64,000 nt of DNA from Gemmatimonadota bacterium (GTDB lineage Bacteria > Gemmatimonadota > Gemmatimonadetes > Longimicrobiales > Gaopeijiaceae): positions 496,001-560,000 of the forward strand of contig JAWKQO010000002.1 in NCBI GenBank assembly GCA_041390105.1, read 5' to 3'. Shown in pieces: positions 37,750 through 44,928 of the stretch. Each line of letters starts with the position of its first letter. The stretch's first letter is position 1. The notes below the pieces were generated by a model, which ran no database searches, was not told where the DNA came from, and worked only from the letters and a program-made list of their open reading frames with translations. A program made the translations under genes and the position numbers.

Positions 37750-38877
37750 TCAACCACAGGCAGGGCGCTTCCAGAGCACGGCATGGCTTCCCTGACCCTG
37801 CAGGGGATCGCCACCCATGGGATAGTGCCCCCCTGCGATCCAGCCGCACGAGTTCAGCGCAGAGGCGGTCCACTGGTCACCGGCCGGACCGGGTGCGGGC
37901 AGGTCGAGCGTGGTGCCACCCAAGCGAGTCCAGGCCCGCAGACCGACCCTGGACCGCGGTCCGTCCCAGCGAGCACCGGCGATGCGGCCGGACGCGTTCA
38001 CGTCGTGCGCAGAGGCCGTGTAGCCCAGCCCCAACCCGATGGGCGTTCCCAGTCGAGGGGACCACACCAGCGCCTCCTTGGTCCCGTCTGGACGCAGACC
38101 ATAGCCCACCGCCACCCGCGAGCTACTCAGCGCCCAGCCGATGGTCTTGGTGAGACCGGACTGCGTTCCCAACAGCGACGGCGTGCCCGCTGCGTTCCAC
38201 AGGTACGTGCGTGTGCCAGCGTTTCCGAGAACCACACCCGCGTCGTTGATGTCCGTGACGTTCAAGGACGTCGCCCCGGACGGGACGCCCATCCACTGGA
38301 CTCCTGATCCCGGGGTCCAGCGCCACGGCACTTCGACGGAGCCGAAGCGAGTGTAGCCCGCGATCACCCCGGTGGCGTTGATGGCGGCAGCGCGGGACGG
38401 CGTGCCTACGCCGGAGAGTGCTTCGATGGCCTGGCCCGGGACCTTGCGGAAGGCGCGATCCGCGGAGACGCCTACGATCACGCCCGCCCCATTGATGTCG
38501 AGGGCGTAGGTCCCGGTGGAGGCTCCCGGGAGATGTCCGATGGAGATCTGGGGGCCTCCGCCGACCGAATAGGCCGATTCATGGAACGTGACGTCCACCC
38601 GCGAGTTCACGACCAACACCACGCCCCAGTCGCTGACGGCGGTGGCCTCGGACTGGTGGAATCCAGGCAGCACCCCGAGATCGATGGGGGCGAGGTAGGC
38701 GGGGTCGGTCGGCAAGGCGGCTGCCGCGAGCGCCACCGGTCCGTCCTCCCGCGCGGCGTCCGGCGCGGTGAGCAGGTCGTCCGGAGAGCAGGCGCCAAGC
38801 AGGAGGAGCGGAAGCAGCCACGCGCGACCGGTGGCGCGGCCACGACGGTGGCGATGAGCAGGTGAAGGGGTGTCCAT
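37750..38877 (-). CDS. HAF-repeat lipoprotein
   Basis: 375 residues. The signal peptide ends with LLGAC (C30), a lipobox. The body is made of repeats of about 40 residues with the pattern A-x-x-I/V-N-x-x-G-x-x-x-G (for example DINGAGVIVGVS, AINATGVIAGYT, DINDAGVVLGNA, DVNASGRIAGAR), the HAF type found in extracellular proteins. It may form a beta-propeller with one repeat per blade. No catalytic residue is recognised. Role unknown; probably at the cell surface. Confidence 0.8.
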   Translation of the reverse strand: MDTPSPAHRHRRGRATGRAWLLPLLLLGACSPDDLLTAPDAAREDGPVALAAAALPTDPAYLAPIDLGVLPGFHQSEATAVSDWGVVLVVNSRVDVTFHESAYSVGGGPQISIGHLPGASTGTYALDINGAGVIVGVSADRAFRKVPGQAIEALSGVGTPSRAAAINATGVIAGYTRFGSVEVPWRWTPGSGVQWMGVPSGATSLNVTDINDAGVVLGNAGTRTYLWNAAGTPSLLGTQSGLTKTIGWALSSSRVAVGYGLRPDGTKEALVWSPRLGTPIGLGLGYTASAHDVNASGRIAGARWDGPRSRVGLRAWTRLGGTTLDLPAPGPAGDQWTASALNSCGWIAGGHYPMGGDPLQGQGSHAVLWKRPACG

Positions 38878-39005
38878 GTTGGGTCTCCCAGGGCGGCAGG
38901 GAAGCGCACAGGCGCTCGCTCCGGAGGCATAGACGCAACTCCGGGGACCTGGGGGACACTGAGGGTATTGAGGGGCCCGACTACGGCGACCACTCAGGCG
39001 CGGGT

Positions 39006-40265
39006 TCAGCGCCTCAGGGTCGTCCCCGTCAGCTCCGCGATCGCCGCCAACGTGGTCTGGGCCGCGTTGAGCCCCAAGCGGAAGTCGTCATCCGAGTAGG
39101 TGATGAAGACGTCGGTCGGTTGGTGCCAGTTCGGATCCCATCCCGCGCCCACCTGCGCGCCCCGCTCGTTCTCCCTCAGGCTGATCGAGGGGACGATGTC
39201 CATGAAGGGAGTGGAATCGGTGTTGGTCATATGTGGACCCACCGTGGCCGGATAATCCGTGGCGTAGCGTTCATTGGCCGACTTGAAGAAGAACGCCAGC
39301 CCCATGGAGTCGCTCGCCCGTTCCGAGTTCGACTGGAACTCGATGTTGACGTCTGCCTCCGGACGCTGATCCCGGCTCACCGTCCCGTCGGGTCGGGGTG
39401 CGCCGTGATCCCAGAGCATCATGTCGTGCTGGACCATGCCGAGCCAGCGTGGCTCTGGATACTGCCCAGAGCCCCGGGGCTGCTCGATGCCCTGGAGCGC
39501 CTGACGCTGCTCCACGTAGGCGCGCGCACCGTTGAGGCCCGTCTCCTCGTTGTTCCAGAGCACGAAGCGGATGGAACGCTCGGTCTGGACGTCGGGTGCG
39601 CTGAAGATGCGCGCCAGCTCCATGACCAACGCGGTGCCGGACCCGTCGTCGTTGACGGCTTCGTTCACGCCGTGGCCGTCCATGTGTCCGCCCACGATGT
39701 ACATCTCGTCCGGATGGGTGGTCCCCACCTTGGTGCAATAGACCTGTTGCCGCTCCCCGTCGACCGGCTCTTCGGCGTCGAGCGCGCGGATGCGCTCATC
39801 CGGCTGCGCCATCGGATCCCGGTTGACGCCCGTGGGTCCGCGGTGCCCGAAGATCATGCTGCCTCCGGGGCCCGACCCGCGCCGTCCCACCCGACCCCCC
39901 GTGGGCGTGGTGAGATCCTCGACTTCGGGGGCACGGCGGCCTGCAGGGGGCCCGCCGCCGCCACGCGGAGGTGGCGAGGTGTACTCGTAGGTGATGCGCT
40001 CGGTGTTGGTGCAGCCGAATGCCTTCAGCTGCGCCTCGATCCAGTCGACGGCGTCGCGATTGCGCTGCGTTCCCTGACGGCGGTCTCCGAATTGGGTCAG
40101 GCCCTTGAGCGTAGCCTTGTACTGCTCCAGGTCCAGGCGTGCCACCAGCGTCTGAATGCCCTCGTCGGCCTCTTGGGCCGGTTGCTGGGCGGCCATGGGC
40201 GGCGTGAAGAGCAGCGGGGCGGCCAAGACGACCAGCGAGGACAGCGGGGCAGGGCAGCGAGGCAT
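39006..40265 (-). CDS. Secreted M28-family zinc peptidase
   Basis: 419 residues with a signal peptide (about 1-26, ending MAAQ). The M28 zinc set is visible: H194 and D196 in GGHMD, D206-D207 in NDDGSG, and E240-E241 in NNEETG, followed by later Asp and His. The family comprises aminopeptidases and glutamate carboxypeptidases that use two zinc ions. A Pro/Gly/Arg-rich insertion at about 97-137 separates the N-terminal region from the peptidase core and may be a flexible linker. It acts outside the cytoplasm. It is separated by 128 bases from the HAF-repeat gene on the same strand, so they may or may not be co-transcribed. Confidence 0.9.
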   Translation of the reverse strand: MPRCPAPLSSLVVLAAPLLFTPPMAAQQPAQEADEGIQTLVARLDLEQYKATLKGLTQFGDRRQGTQRNRDAVDWIEAQLKAFGCTNTERITYEYTSPPPRGGGGPPAGRRAPEVEDLTTPTGGRVGRRGSGPGGSMIFGHRGPTGVNRDPMAQPDERIRALDAEEPVDGERQQVYCTKVGTTHPDEMYIVGGHMDGHGVNEAVNDDGSGTALVMELARIFSAPDVQTERSIRFVLWNNEETGLNGARAYVEQRQALQGIEQPRGSGQYPEPRWLGMVQHDMMLWDHGAPRPDGTVSRDQRPEADVNIEFQSNSERASDSMGLAFFFKSANERYATDYPATVGPHMTNTDSTPFMDIVPSISLRENERGAQVGAGWDPNWHQPTDVFITYSDDDFRLGLNAAQTTLAAIAELTGTTLRR

Positions 40266-40466
40266 GGGCGCGCTCCGGACGGTCTGAGGACGGCGATCGG
40301 GTCTAGGCTATGCCCAAACCAACCCGAACGCGAGCCCTCGCCGCCGGGAGCCCGCGCGCCAGGACCGCCGCATCCTCATCCTGACTGGCACAACACCAGC
40401 GCCCGGGACGTATTCCCCAGAGCCGGGCGCCGTTCCGGCGCCCCGGGTGGAATCTGGGAGGTGATG

Positions 40467-40994
40467 ATGGGAAGGCTCATGAGCGGGCTCCTGGCGCTGG
40501 CGTTGCTGGCCGGCGCGCCGGTCGCATCGCTGGCGCAAGAGAAGCCCTTCGAGTTTGCATTGTACAGCCCGATCCAAGCGCGTTCCGAGACGGACGCCAT
40601 CCAGGTCTTCCGCTTCAGCTTGCTCTATGGACGAAACGTGTCCGTGAAGGGACTGGACGTGGGGTTGGTGGCGCGCAACACCGGCGGGATCTCCAAGGGG
40701 CTGCAGTATGCGCTGGTCGGAATCGTGGATGGGGATTTCGTCGGGTGGCAGAACAACGGCGTGAGCATCACCCGCGGTCGCTACACCGGGCTGCAGACCG
40801 GCGTGTACACCGAGATCGCCGAGGGTGAAGCCATGCAGGTGGGCTTCGTCAACCGGGCCCGCAACGTGAGCGGGTTCCAGCTGGGGCTCATCAACGTGGC
40901 GGACAACCTGTACGGCGTGCAGATCGGCTTGCTGAACGTGATCTCGTCCAAAGACGCGTTCGGCGTGCTCCCCCTGGTCAACTGGAAGTTCTAG
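40467..40994 (+). CDS. LA_2272-type surface-repeat exported protein
   Basis: 175 residues from the second ATG at 40467, with GGGAGG 5 bases upstream (the ATG at 40464 is too close). A signal peptide covers about 1-22 (ending ASLAQ). The body shows repeated turns of the form V-x-G-L-x-x-G-L-x-x-x-N, for example KGLDVGLVARN, FQLGLINVADN and VQIGLLNVIS, as in LA_2272-like surface proteins, probably an outer-membrane beta-structure. The C-terminal aromatic residue (Phe) fits an outer-membrane protein. The stop region is duplicated (see the repeat at 40977). Role unknown. Confidence 0.7.
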   Translation: MGRLMSGLLALALLAGAPVASLAQEKPFEFALYSPIQARSETDAIQVFRFSLLYGRNVSVKGLDVGLVARNTGGISKGLQYALVGIVDGDFVGWQNNGVSITRGRYTGLQTGVYTEIAEGEAMQVGFVNRARNVSGFQLGLINVADNLYGVQIGLLNVISSKDAFGVLPLVNWKF

Positions 40995-41015
40995 GGCGTC
41001 AGCTGGAAGTTCTAG
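40977..41015. repeat. 18-bp near-duplicate including the stop codon
   Basis: The last 18 bases of the surface-protein gene (40977-40994) recur with one mismatch at 40998-41015, three bases later; period 21. Both copies end in the same stop codon. It is a small tandem duplication; the second copy is untranslated. Confidence 0.85.
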
Positions 41016-41027
41016 TCGAAGGGGCGG

Positions 41028-41058
41028 GTGGGGGGCGCCGGGATCCGGCACCCCCCAC
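41028..41058 (+). terminator. Terminator-like hairpin after the surface-repeat gene
   Basis: A 14-base arm pairs with one mismatch (41028-41041 with 41045-41058) across a 3-base loop. No T-run follows. It lies 18 bases before the next gene, so it may also affect deacetylase expression. Confidence 0.5.
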
Positions 41059-41076
41059 GCGTGTACGCACGAGGCC

Positions 41077-41796
41077 ATGGAGCTTCTCGTCCCCATCGTG
41101 CTGGGCCTCAGCCTGATTGGATCCGCGGTGACCGCCATTCCCACCCTGGTGGTCGAGTGGGCCCGTCATGACACGCCGGAGGTGGTCTTCTACGCTGAGA
41201 CCTCCCAGCCTGTGGTGGCGCTGACGATCGACGACGGCCCCTCGGAGGCGACCTCCGAGATCCTGGAGGTCCTCGACGAATACGGCGTGCGCGCCACCTT
41301 CTTCCTGATCGGAGAGCACCTGCGCGCGCATCTCGACCTGGCGCGTCGGCTGGTGCGGGACGGGCATGAGCTGGGGAACCACATGATGGTGGACGAGCCC
41401 TCCATCGATCTTTCGCCGGAGGCCTTCCACAGCCAGCTCCTGCAGATGGATCGCCTGCTCGAAGGCTTCGGCGGCAGTCACTGGTTCCGGCCGGGGTCCG
41501 GCTGGTACGACGACCGCATGGTGGAGGAGGCCGGGCGCCTCGGATACACCACGGTGCTGGGCTCGGTCTATCCCTTCGACGCCCAGGTCTCCGCCCCCTG
41601 GCTCTCCAGCTGGTACGTGTCCAACCTGGCCAGCCCGGGCGCCATCATCGTGCTGCATGACGGGGCGGAGCGGGGTCCCCGGACGGCGGACGCGCTGCGG
41701 TCCATCCTCCCGGACCTGCTGTCGCGCGGCTACCGGGTGGTGCCGTTGGGCGAGTTGCTCGGGGAGAGGGGCAGAGGAAACACGTCTCCTCCCTGA
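41077..41796 (+). CDS. Polysaccharide deacetylase (NodB domain) with altered metal triad
   Basis: 239 residues. An N-terminal hydrophobic helix anchors it. The NodB block 1 is TIDDGPS with D52-D53 (catalytic base and metal ligand). In block 2, GHELGNHMMVDEP, the usual H-[ST]-x-x-H reads H102-M-M-V-D106, so the second metal histidine is Asp. This variant exists in part of the family. Later blocks WFRPGSGWYD and IIVLHDG are typical. Likely role: removal of N-acetyl or O-acetyl groups from a glycan outside the cytoplasm. The C-terminal 22 codons overlap the convergent PrpD gene by 67 bases. Confidence 0.86.
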   Translation: MELLVPIVLGLSLIGSAVTAIPTLVVEWARHDTPEVVFYAETSQPVVALTIDDGPSEATSEILEVLDEYGVRATFFLIGEHLRAHLDLARRLVRDGHELGNHMMVDEPSIDLSPEAFHSQLLQMDRLLEGFGGSHWFRPGSGWYDDRMVEEAGRLGYTTVLGSVYPFDAQVSAPWLSSWYVSNLASPGAIIVLHDGAERGPRTADALRSILPDLLSRGYRVVPLGELLGERGRGNTSPP

Positions 41797-43079
41797 GCCA
41801 GGGCGCGGGACGCATGGAGCAGCGCTTCTGCCGCGTCGTCTTCCAGGCCGCCGTAGCGGAGCAGCGCGCGGACCTTCTCGTCCAGAGACCGATCGTCCAG
41901 AGGAGCTTCCGGATCGCCGCGGGCAGCCTCACAGCGGGCGTGCGAGGTCCCCCCCTCCCGCCAGTCCACCTCCACCGCGGCGCCCCAGCGGGCAGGGTAG
42001 GCGGCTTCGAGGTCGGGAACCACGGACACCTCGGTGCGGCGGAGCAGTGCCCGCACTGCTGCATCCTCCAGCCGGGGTGATTCGAAGGACGCCAGCTCGG
42101 GCCGGCCGCGCAGCAACGCGGTGGCGACGCAGAACTGGATGCTGAACTTGGCAGCGTACGGCACCTGCGGATCCGGGTCATCGGTGACCTGCCGGGCAGC
42201 CGAGTAGGTCTGCACCCGGAGGGCGCGTACCGCCGAGACGTCCAGCCCGGCCTCAGCGCGGGCATGCTGGATCTCCAGGGCGGCGTCGATGGCGGGGTGC
42301 GTGTGCCGACAGCAGGGATAGGGCTTGAGGGAGGTCTCGGCGAGCTTCCACCCGTAGGCTCGCTCCAACACCGCTTCGGGACGGGCGTCCGGACAGAGTG
42401 CGCGGAAGAAGCCCTGCTCTCCTTCCAAGATGGCGCTGGGTCCGGTGAAGCCACGCTGGGCCAGCAGCGCCGCCCGCACACCCGCCTGGGCCGCGTGTCC
42501 GGCATGCAGGTGTTTGGACATGCTGGCGTCGTGCTTGAACTGCCACAGCCCTGCGGCCTGCGTCCCGGCATTCCCCAGTGCCCACACCCACTGGTCCTCG
42601 TCCAGGTCGAGCAGACTGGCTGCCGCGGCCGCTGAACCGAACACACCGGCGGTGGCGGTATTGTGGAACAGACGGTAGTGAGCGGGCCCCAGCGCCTCGC
42701 CTACCCGCAGCATCGCCTCGTACCCGGAGAGCACGGCGCGGAGCACGGCGGCGCCACTCGCGCCCAGGGAGTGCCCGAGCACCAGCGCGGCAGGAATCAC
42801 AACGCAGGCCGGATGCGTCACGGACGCCCTGTGCAGGTCGTCGGTTTCCGTGATGTGCGAGAGCGCCGCCGCCAGGAAAATCCTCGACTCCAGATCCTGC
42901 TGGCCGTCTGCGTAGGCGAGCAGGGCGCGGCCCGCGGGTGTGGCGTGGCCGGCCACCAAAGAGCCGACCCAATCGCGCACGTAGCGCTCTGCGCTACGGA
43001 GATCGTCGGGTGCCACCGGTGCTGTGCGAACGAGGCGCGTGAGCTCTCGTGTGAGCGTAGCGGAGTCGAGCGCGCTCAT
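41730..43079 (-). CDS. MmgE/PrpD-family protein (last gene of C5-dicarboxylate-like operon)
   Basis: 449 residues. The MmgE/PrpD family includes 2-methylcitrate dehydratase and cis-aconitate decarboxylase. Recognisable features are FHNTATAGVFGSAAAAASLL, the H-rich CCRHTHPAIDAAL block and the C-terminal domain with PYAAKFS. The start ATG at 43079 lies in a 38-bp tandem repeat and overlaps the stop of a 13-codon mini-ORF by ATGA. The final 67 bases overlap the convergent deacetylase gene. It is the downstream member of a leftward operon with acyl-CoA dehydrogenase, CitE-type lyase and a FAS1/MaoC-type hydratase. Its substrate within the pathway is not clear. Confidence 0.83.
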   Translation of the reverse strand: MSALDSATLTRELTRLVRTAPVAPDDLRSAERYVRDWVGSLVAGHATPAGRALLAYADGQQDLESRIFLAAALSHITETDDLHRASVTHPACVVIPAALVLGHSLGASGAAVLRAVLSGYEAMLRVGEALGPAHYRLFHNTATAGVFGSAAAAASLLDLDEDQWVWALGNAGTQAAGLWQFKHDASMSKHLHAGHAAQAGVRAALLAQRGFTGPSAILEGEQGFFRALCPDARPEAVLERAYGWKLAETSLKPYPCCRHTHPAIDAALEIQHARAEAGLDVSAVRALRVQTYSAARQVTDDPDPQVPYAAKFSIQFCVATALLRGRPELASFESPRLEDAAVRALLRRTEVSVVPDLEAAYPARWGAAVEVDWREGGTSHARCEAARGDPEAPLDDRSLDEKVRALLRYGGLEDDAAEALLHASRALAQGGDVFPLPLSPSNSPNGTTR

Positions 43080-43143
43080 GTGAGCCACGTCCGCTGCGGT
43101 GGTGCGAGTGCGCTCATGTGAGCCACGTCCGCTGCGGCGGTGC
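43068..43143. repeat. 38-bp tandem duplication at a gene junction
   Basis: Two copies, 43068-43105 and 43106-43143, differ at two positions, with the first 7 bases of a third copy at 43144. The period (38) is not a multiple of three. Each copy contains one ATGA. It covers the junction between the hydratase gene and the PrpD gene and splits a former stop-start overlap. Confidence 0.95.
43076..43117 (-). CDS. Thirteen-codon mini-ORF bridging two operon genes
   Basis: ATG at 43117 to TGA at 43078-43076. It overlaps the hydratase stop (ATGA) and the PrpD start (ATGA), so a ribosome could pass hydratase, mini-ORF and PrpD by two successive coupled restarts. It was created by the 38-bp duplication; its peptide repeats the hydratase C-terminus. 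Translation is an inference. Confidence 0.5.
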   Translation of the reverse strand: MSALAPPQRTWLT

Positions 43144-44013
43144 GAGTGCGAACTCTGCCGTGGCCGCCATAGCGCTGCTCCGGTCGGTGCCCGCCCACAG
43201 CTCGAGGGTGTGGGAGTCTCCGTCCATCTCTCGTGCGTGCAGGAGCACCCGCTCACCGCAGAAGACGGGAGAAAGCGCGCGATACGAGAAGCGCGTGACC
43301 GTGGCGGTGGCCGATGTCTGACGCGCGACCCGCCGGGCGCCGTCCAGGAGCAGCAGCGCCAGGAGAGGCCCGTGCACCACGAGACCGGGGTAGCCCTCCA
43401 CGCCGGTGGCGTAGGGCTGGTCGTAGTGGATCCGATGCCCGTTGAAGGTGAGCGCCGAGAACCGGAACAACGCGACCGGATCGGTGGCGAAGGATCCGAT
43501 GGAGCGCGCGTCGGCAGGCGGCGCTGCTCCACCCGCGGGCGCGCGCGGGGGCACCTCGCCCGGCACCGGGTCGCGGTAGACGAGATCCTGCTCCTCGCGC
43601 ACCGAGGGGCCCTCAGCGACACTGACCTCGTGCCCGACCGTCACGAAGACCAGGGGCCCGGAGCGCCCGATCTTCTCCTCTACCGTCTGGATGGTGGAAC
43701 GGCGCCAGGCCATCTGACCCAACCGGAGCGGCGGTCCGAACTGGAGCCGCCCGCCGGCCCACATACGGCGGGGCAGGGGCACGGGGGGGAGGAAGTCACC
43801 CCGACGCTCGTGACCGTCCGCCCCCAGTGCCGAGGAGGGGGCCGGCTCGTGGAAGTACAGCCAGTGCCAGCCGTCCGGCAGAGCGGCGCCGGTGTCCAGC
43901 GCAGCGGGATCGCGGTCCAGCAGCGCGCACATGGCGCGCGCAGGGAAGGGCGCGAGCAGATCGGTGCTGGAGCGCGTGCGGCCGATCCAGTCGGTCAACG
44001 TCTCGCCGCTCAT
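43114..44013 (-). CDS. Itaconyl-/mesaconyl-CoA hydratase-like protein (FAS1/MaoC dehydratase fold)
   Basis: 299 residues. The protein has a double hot-dog fold: an N-terminal FAS1-type dehydratase part (LPRRMWAGGRLQFGPPL) and a C-terminal MaoC-like part (FRFSALTFNGHRIHYDQPYA), the pattern of mesaconyl-C4-CoA and itaconyl-CoA hydratases (Ich/RipB-like). The start ATG at 44013 overlaps the stop of the CitE-type gene (ATGA). Expected reaction: hydration of itaconyl-CoA to citramalyl-CoA, or of a similar C5-acyl-CoA. Its C-terminus and stop lie in the first copy of the 38-bp repeat; the last 12 residues continue smoothly through it. Confidence 0.78.
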   Translation of the reverse strand: MSGETLTDWIGRTRSSTDLLAPFPARAMCALLDRDPAALDTGAALPDGWHWLYFHEPAPSSALGADGHERRGDFLPPVPLPRRMWAGGRLQFGPPLRLGQMAWRRSTIQTVEEKIGRSGPLVFVTVGHEVSVAEGPSVREEQDLVYRDPVPGEVPPRAPAGGAAPPADARSIGSFATDPVALFRFSALTFNGHRIHYDQPYATGVEGYPGLVVHGPLLALLLLDGARRVARQTSATATVTRFSYRALSPVFCGERVLLHAREMDGDSHTLELWAGTDRSSAMAATAEFALAPPQRTWLT

Positions 44014-44915
44014 GCGTCCTTCCGCGCGCGCGCATCCATGGACCGCGCCCGCGCCAGCGTCGCGCGGGCCGCCCGAACCACCGGCGCGTCGATCATCTTG
44101 CCCTCGACCACGAACACGCCTTCCTGCCCCGCCGCTGCGGCGTCCGCAGCCTCGACCAACTGTCGGGCCCGCTCGACCTCGCTCGGGGCGGGGGTGAACA
44201 CGTCGTGCAGGATGGGCACATGACCGGGGTGGATGGCCATCTTCCCCTGGAAGCCCAGCCGCCGCACGCGCGACGCCTCTCGTTCGAGGCCCTCCAGGTC
44301 TTCGACATGGGTGAAGGGGACGTCCAGCGCCGCGATGCCGGCCAGAGCTGCGGCATGCACGATCCGTGAACGGGCGTAGAGCAGGCTGTCCCACTCGGGG
44401 ACCGCGCCCAGGTCCGCCGCCAGGTCCAACCCTCCCATCGGCAGCGCAGCCACGCGCACGCTCGCACAGGCCACCGCCTCGACCTGGTGGAGCCCGGCTG
44501 CGCTCTCGATCAGGGGAAGAAGCGCAGCACCGGTGGCCGAGTGCGTCTCCAGGTGCAGCGCGACTGCGTTCACGTCGTCGGGGCCCTGCACCTTGGGCAG
44601 CATGAGCGCATGGGGCGCGGCGCAGCTCTCCTCCAGCGCCGCCAGGTCCAACGCGCCCGCTTCGCTTCCGAAGGCATTGATGCGGAGGATCAGCTCCGGG
44701 CCCGAGTCGACGCTGCCGGGCACGCACACCGATCCGATGAACTCGAGGGCGGCCGCGCGCGCCCGGGCCTTCGCCGACGCGGCCACGGCGTCTTCCAGAT
44801 CGATGCAGACGGCATCGGCGCCCGAGGCGCAGGCCTTCTCGAAACGATCCGGCCGGTCGCCCGGGACGAAGAGGATGGTACGCCGTGGTCGCAGGCGGGG
44901 ATGAGCGAGGGGCAC
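44010..44915 (-). CDS. HpcH/HpaI-CitE family lyase (citramalyl-CoA lyase-like)
   Basis: 301 residues from a GTG at 44915 that has GGAG 6 bases upstream. The start matches the family: R-R-T-I-L-F-V-P-G-D-R-P at residues 11-22, then DAVCIDLEDAV, the CitE signature with acidic metal ligands; LPMGGLDLAADLG and the C-terminal GFQGKMAIHPGHVP also fit. Members cleave malyl-, citramalyl- or citryl-CoA into acetyl-CoA or pyruvate fragments. Next to an itaconyl-CoA-hydratase-like gene, cleavage of citramalyl-CoA to pyruvate and acetyl-CoA is the likely role. It lies 13 bases after the acyl-CoA dehydrogenase gene. Confidence 0.83.
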   Translation of the reverse strand: MPLAHPRLRPRRTILFVPGDRPDRFEKACASGADAVCIDLEDAVAASAKARARAAALEFIGSVCVPGSVDSGPELILRINAFGSEAGALDLAALEESCAAPHALMLPKVQGPDDVNAVALHLETHSATGAALLPLIESAAGLHQVEAVACASVRVAALPMGGLDLAADLGAVPEWDSLLYARSRIVHAAALAGIAALDVPFTHVEDLEGLEREASRVRRLGFQGKMAIHPGHVPILHDVFTPAPSEVERARQLVEAADAAAAGQEGVFVVEGKMIDAPVVRAARATLARARSMDARARKDA

Positions 44916-44928
44916 GCGTGACTCCGGT

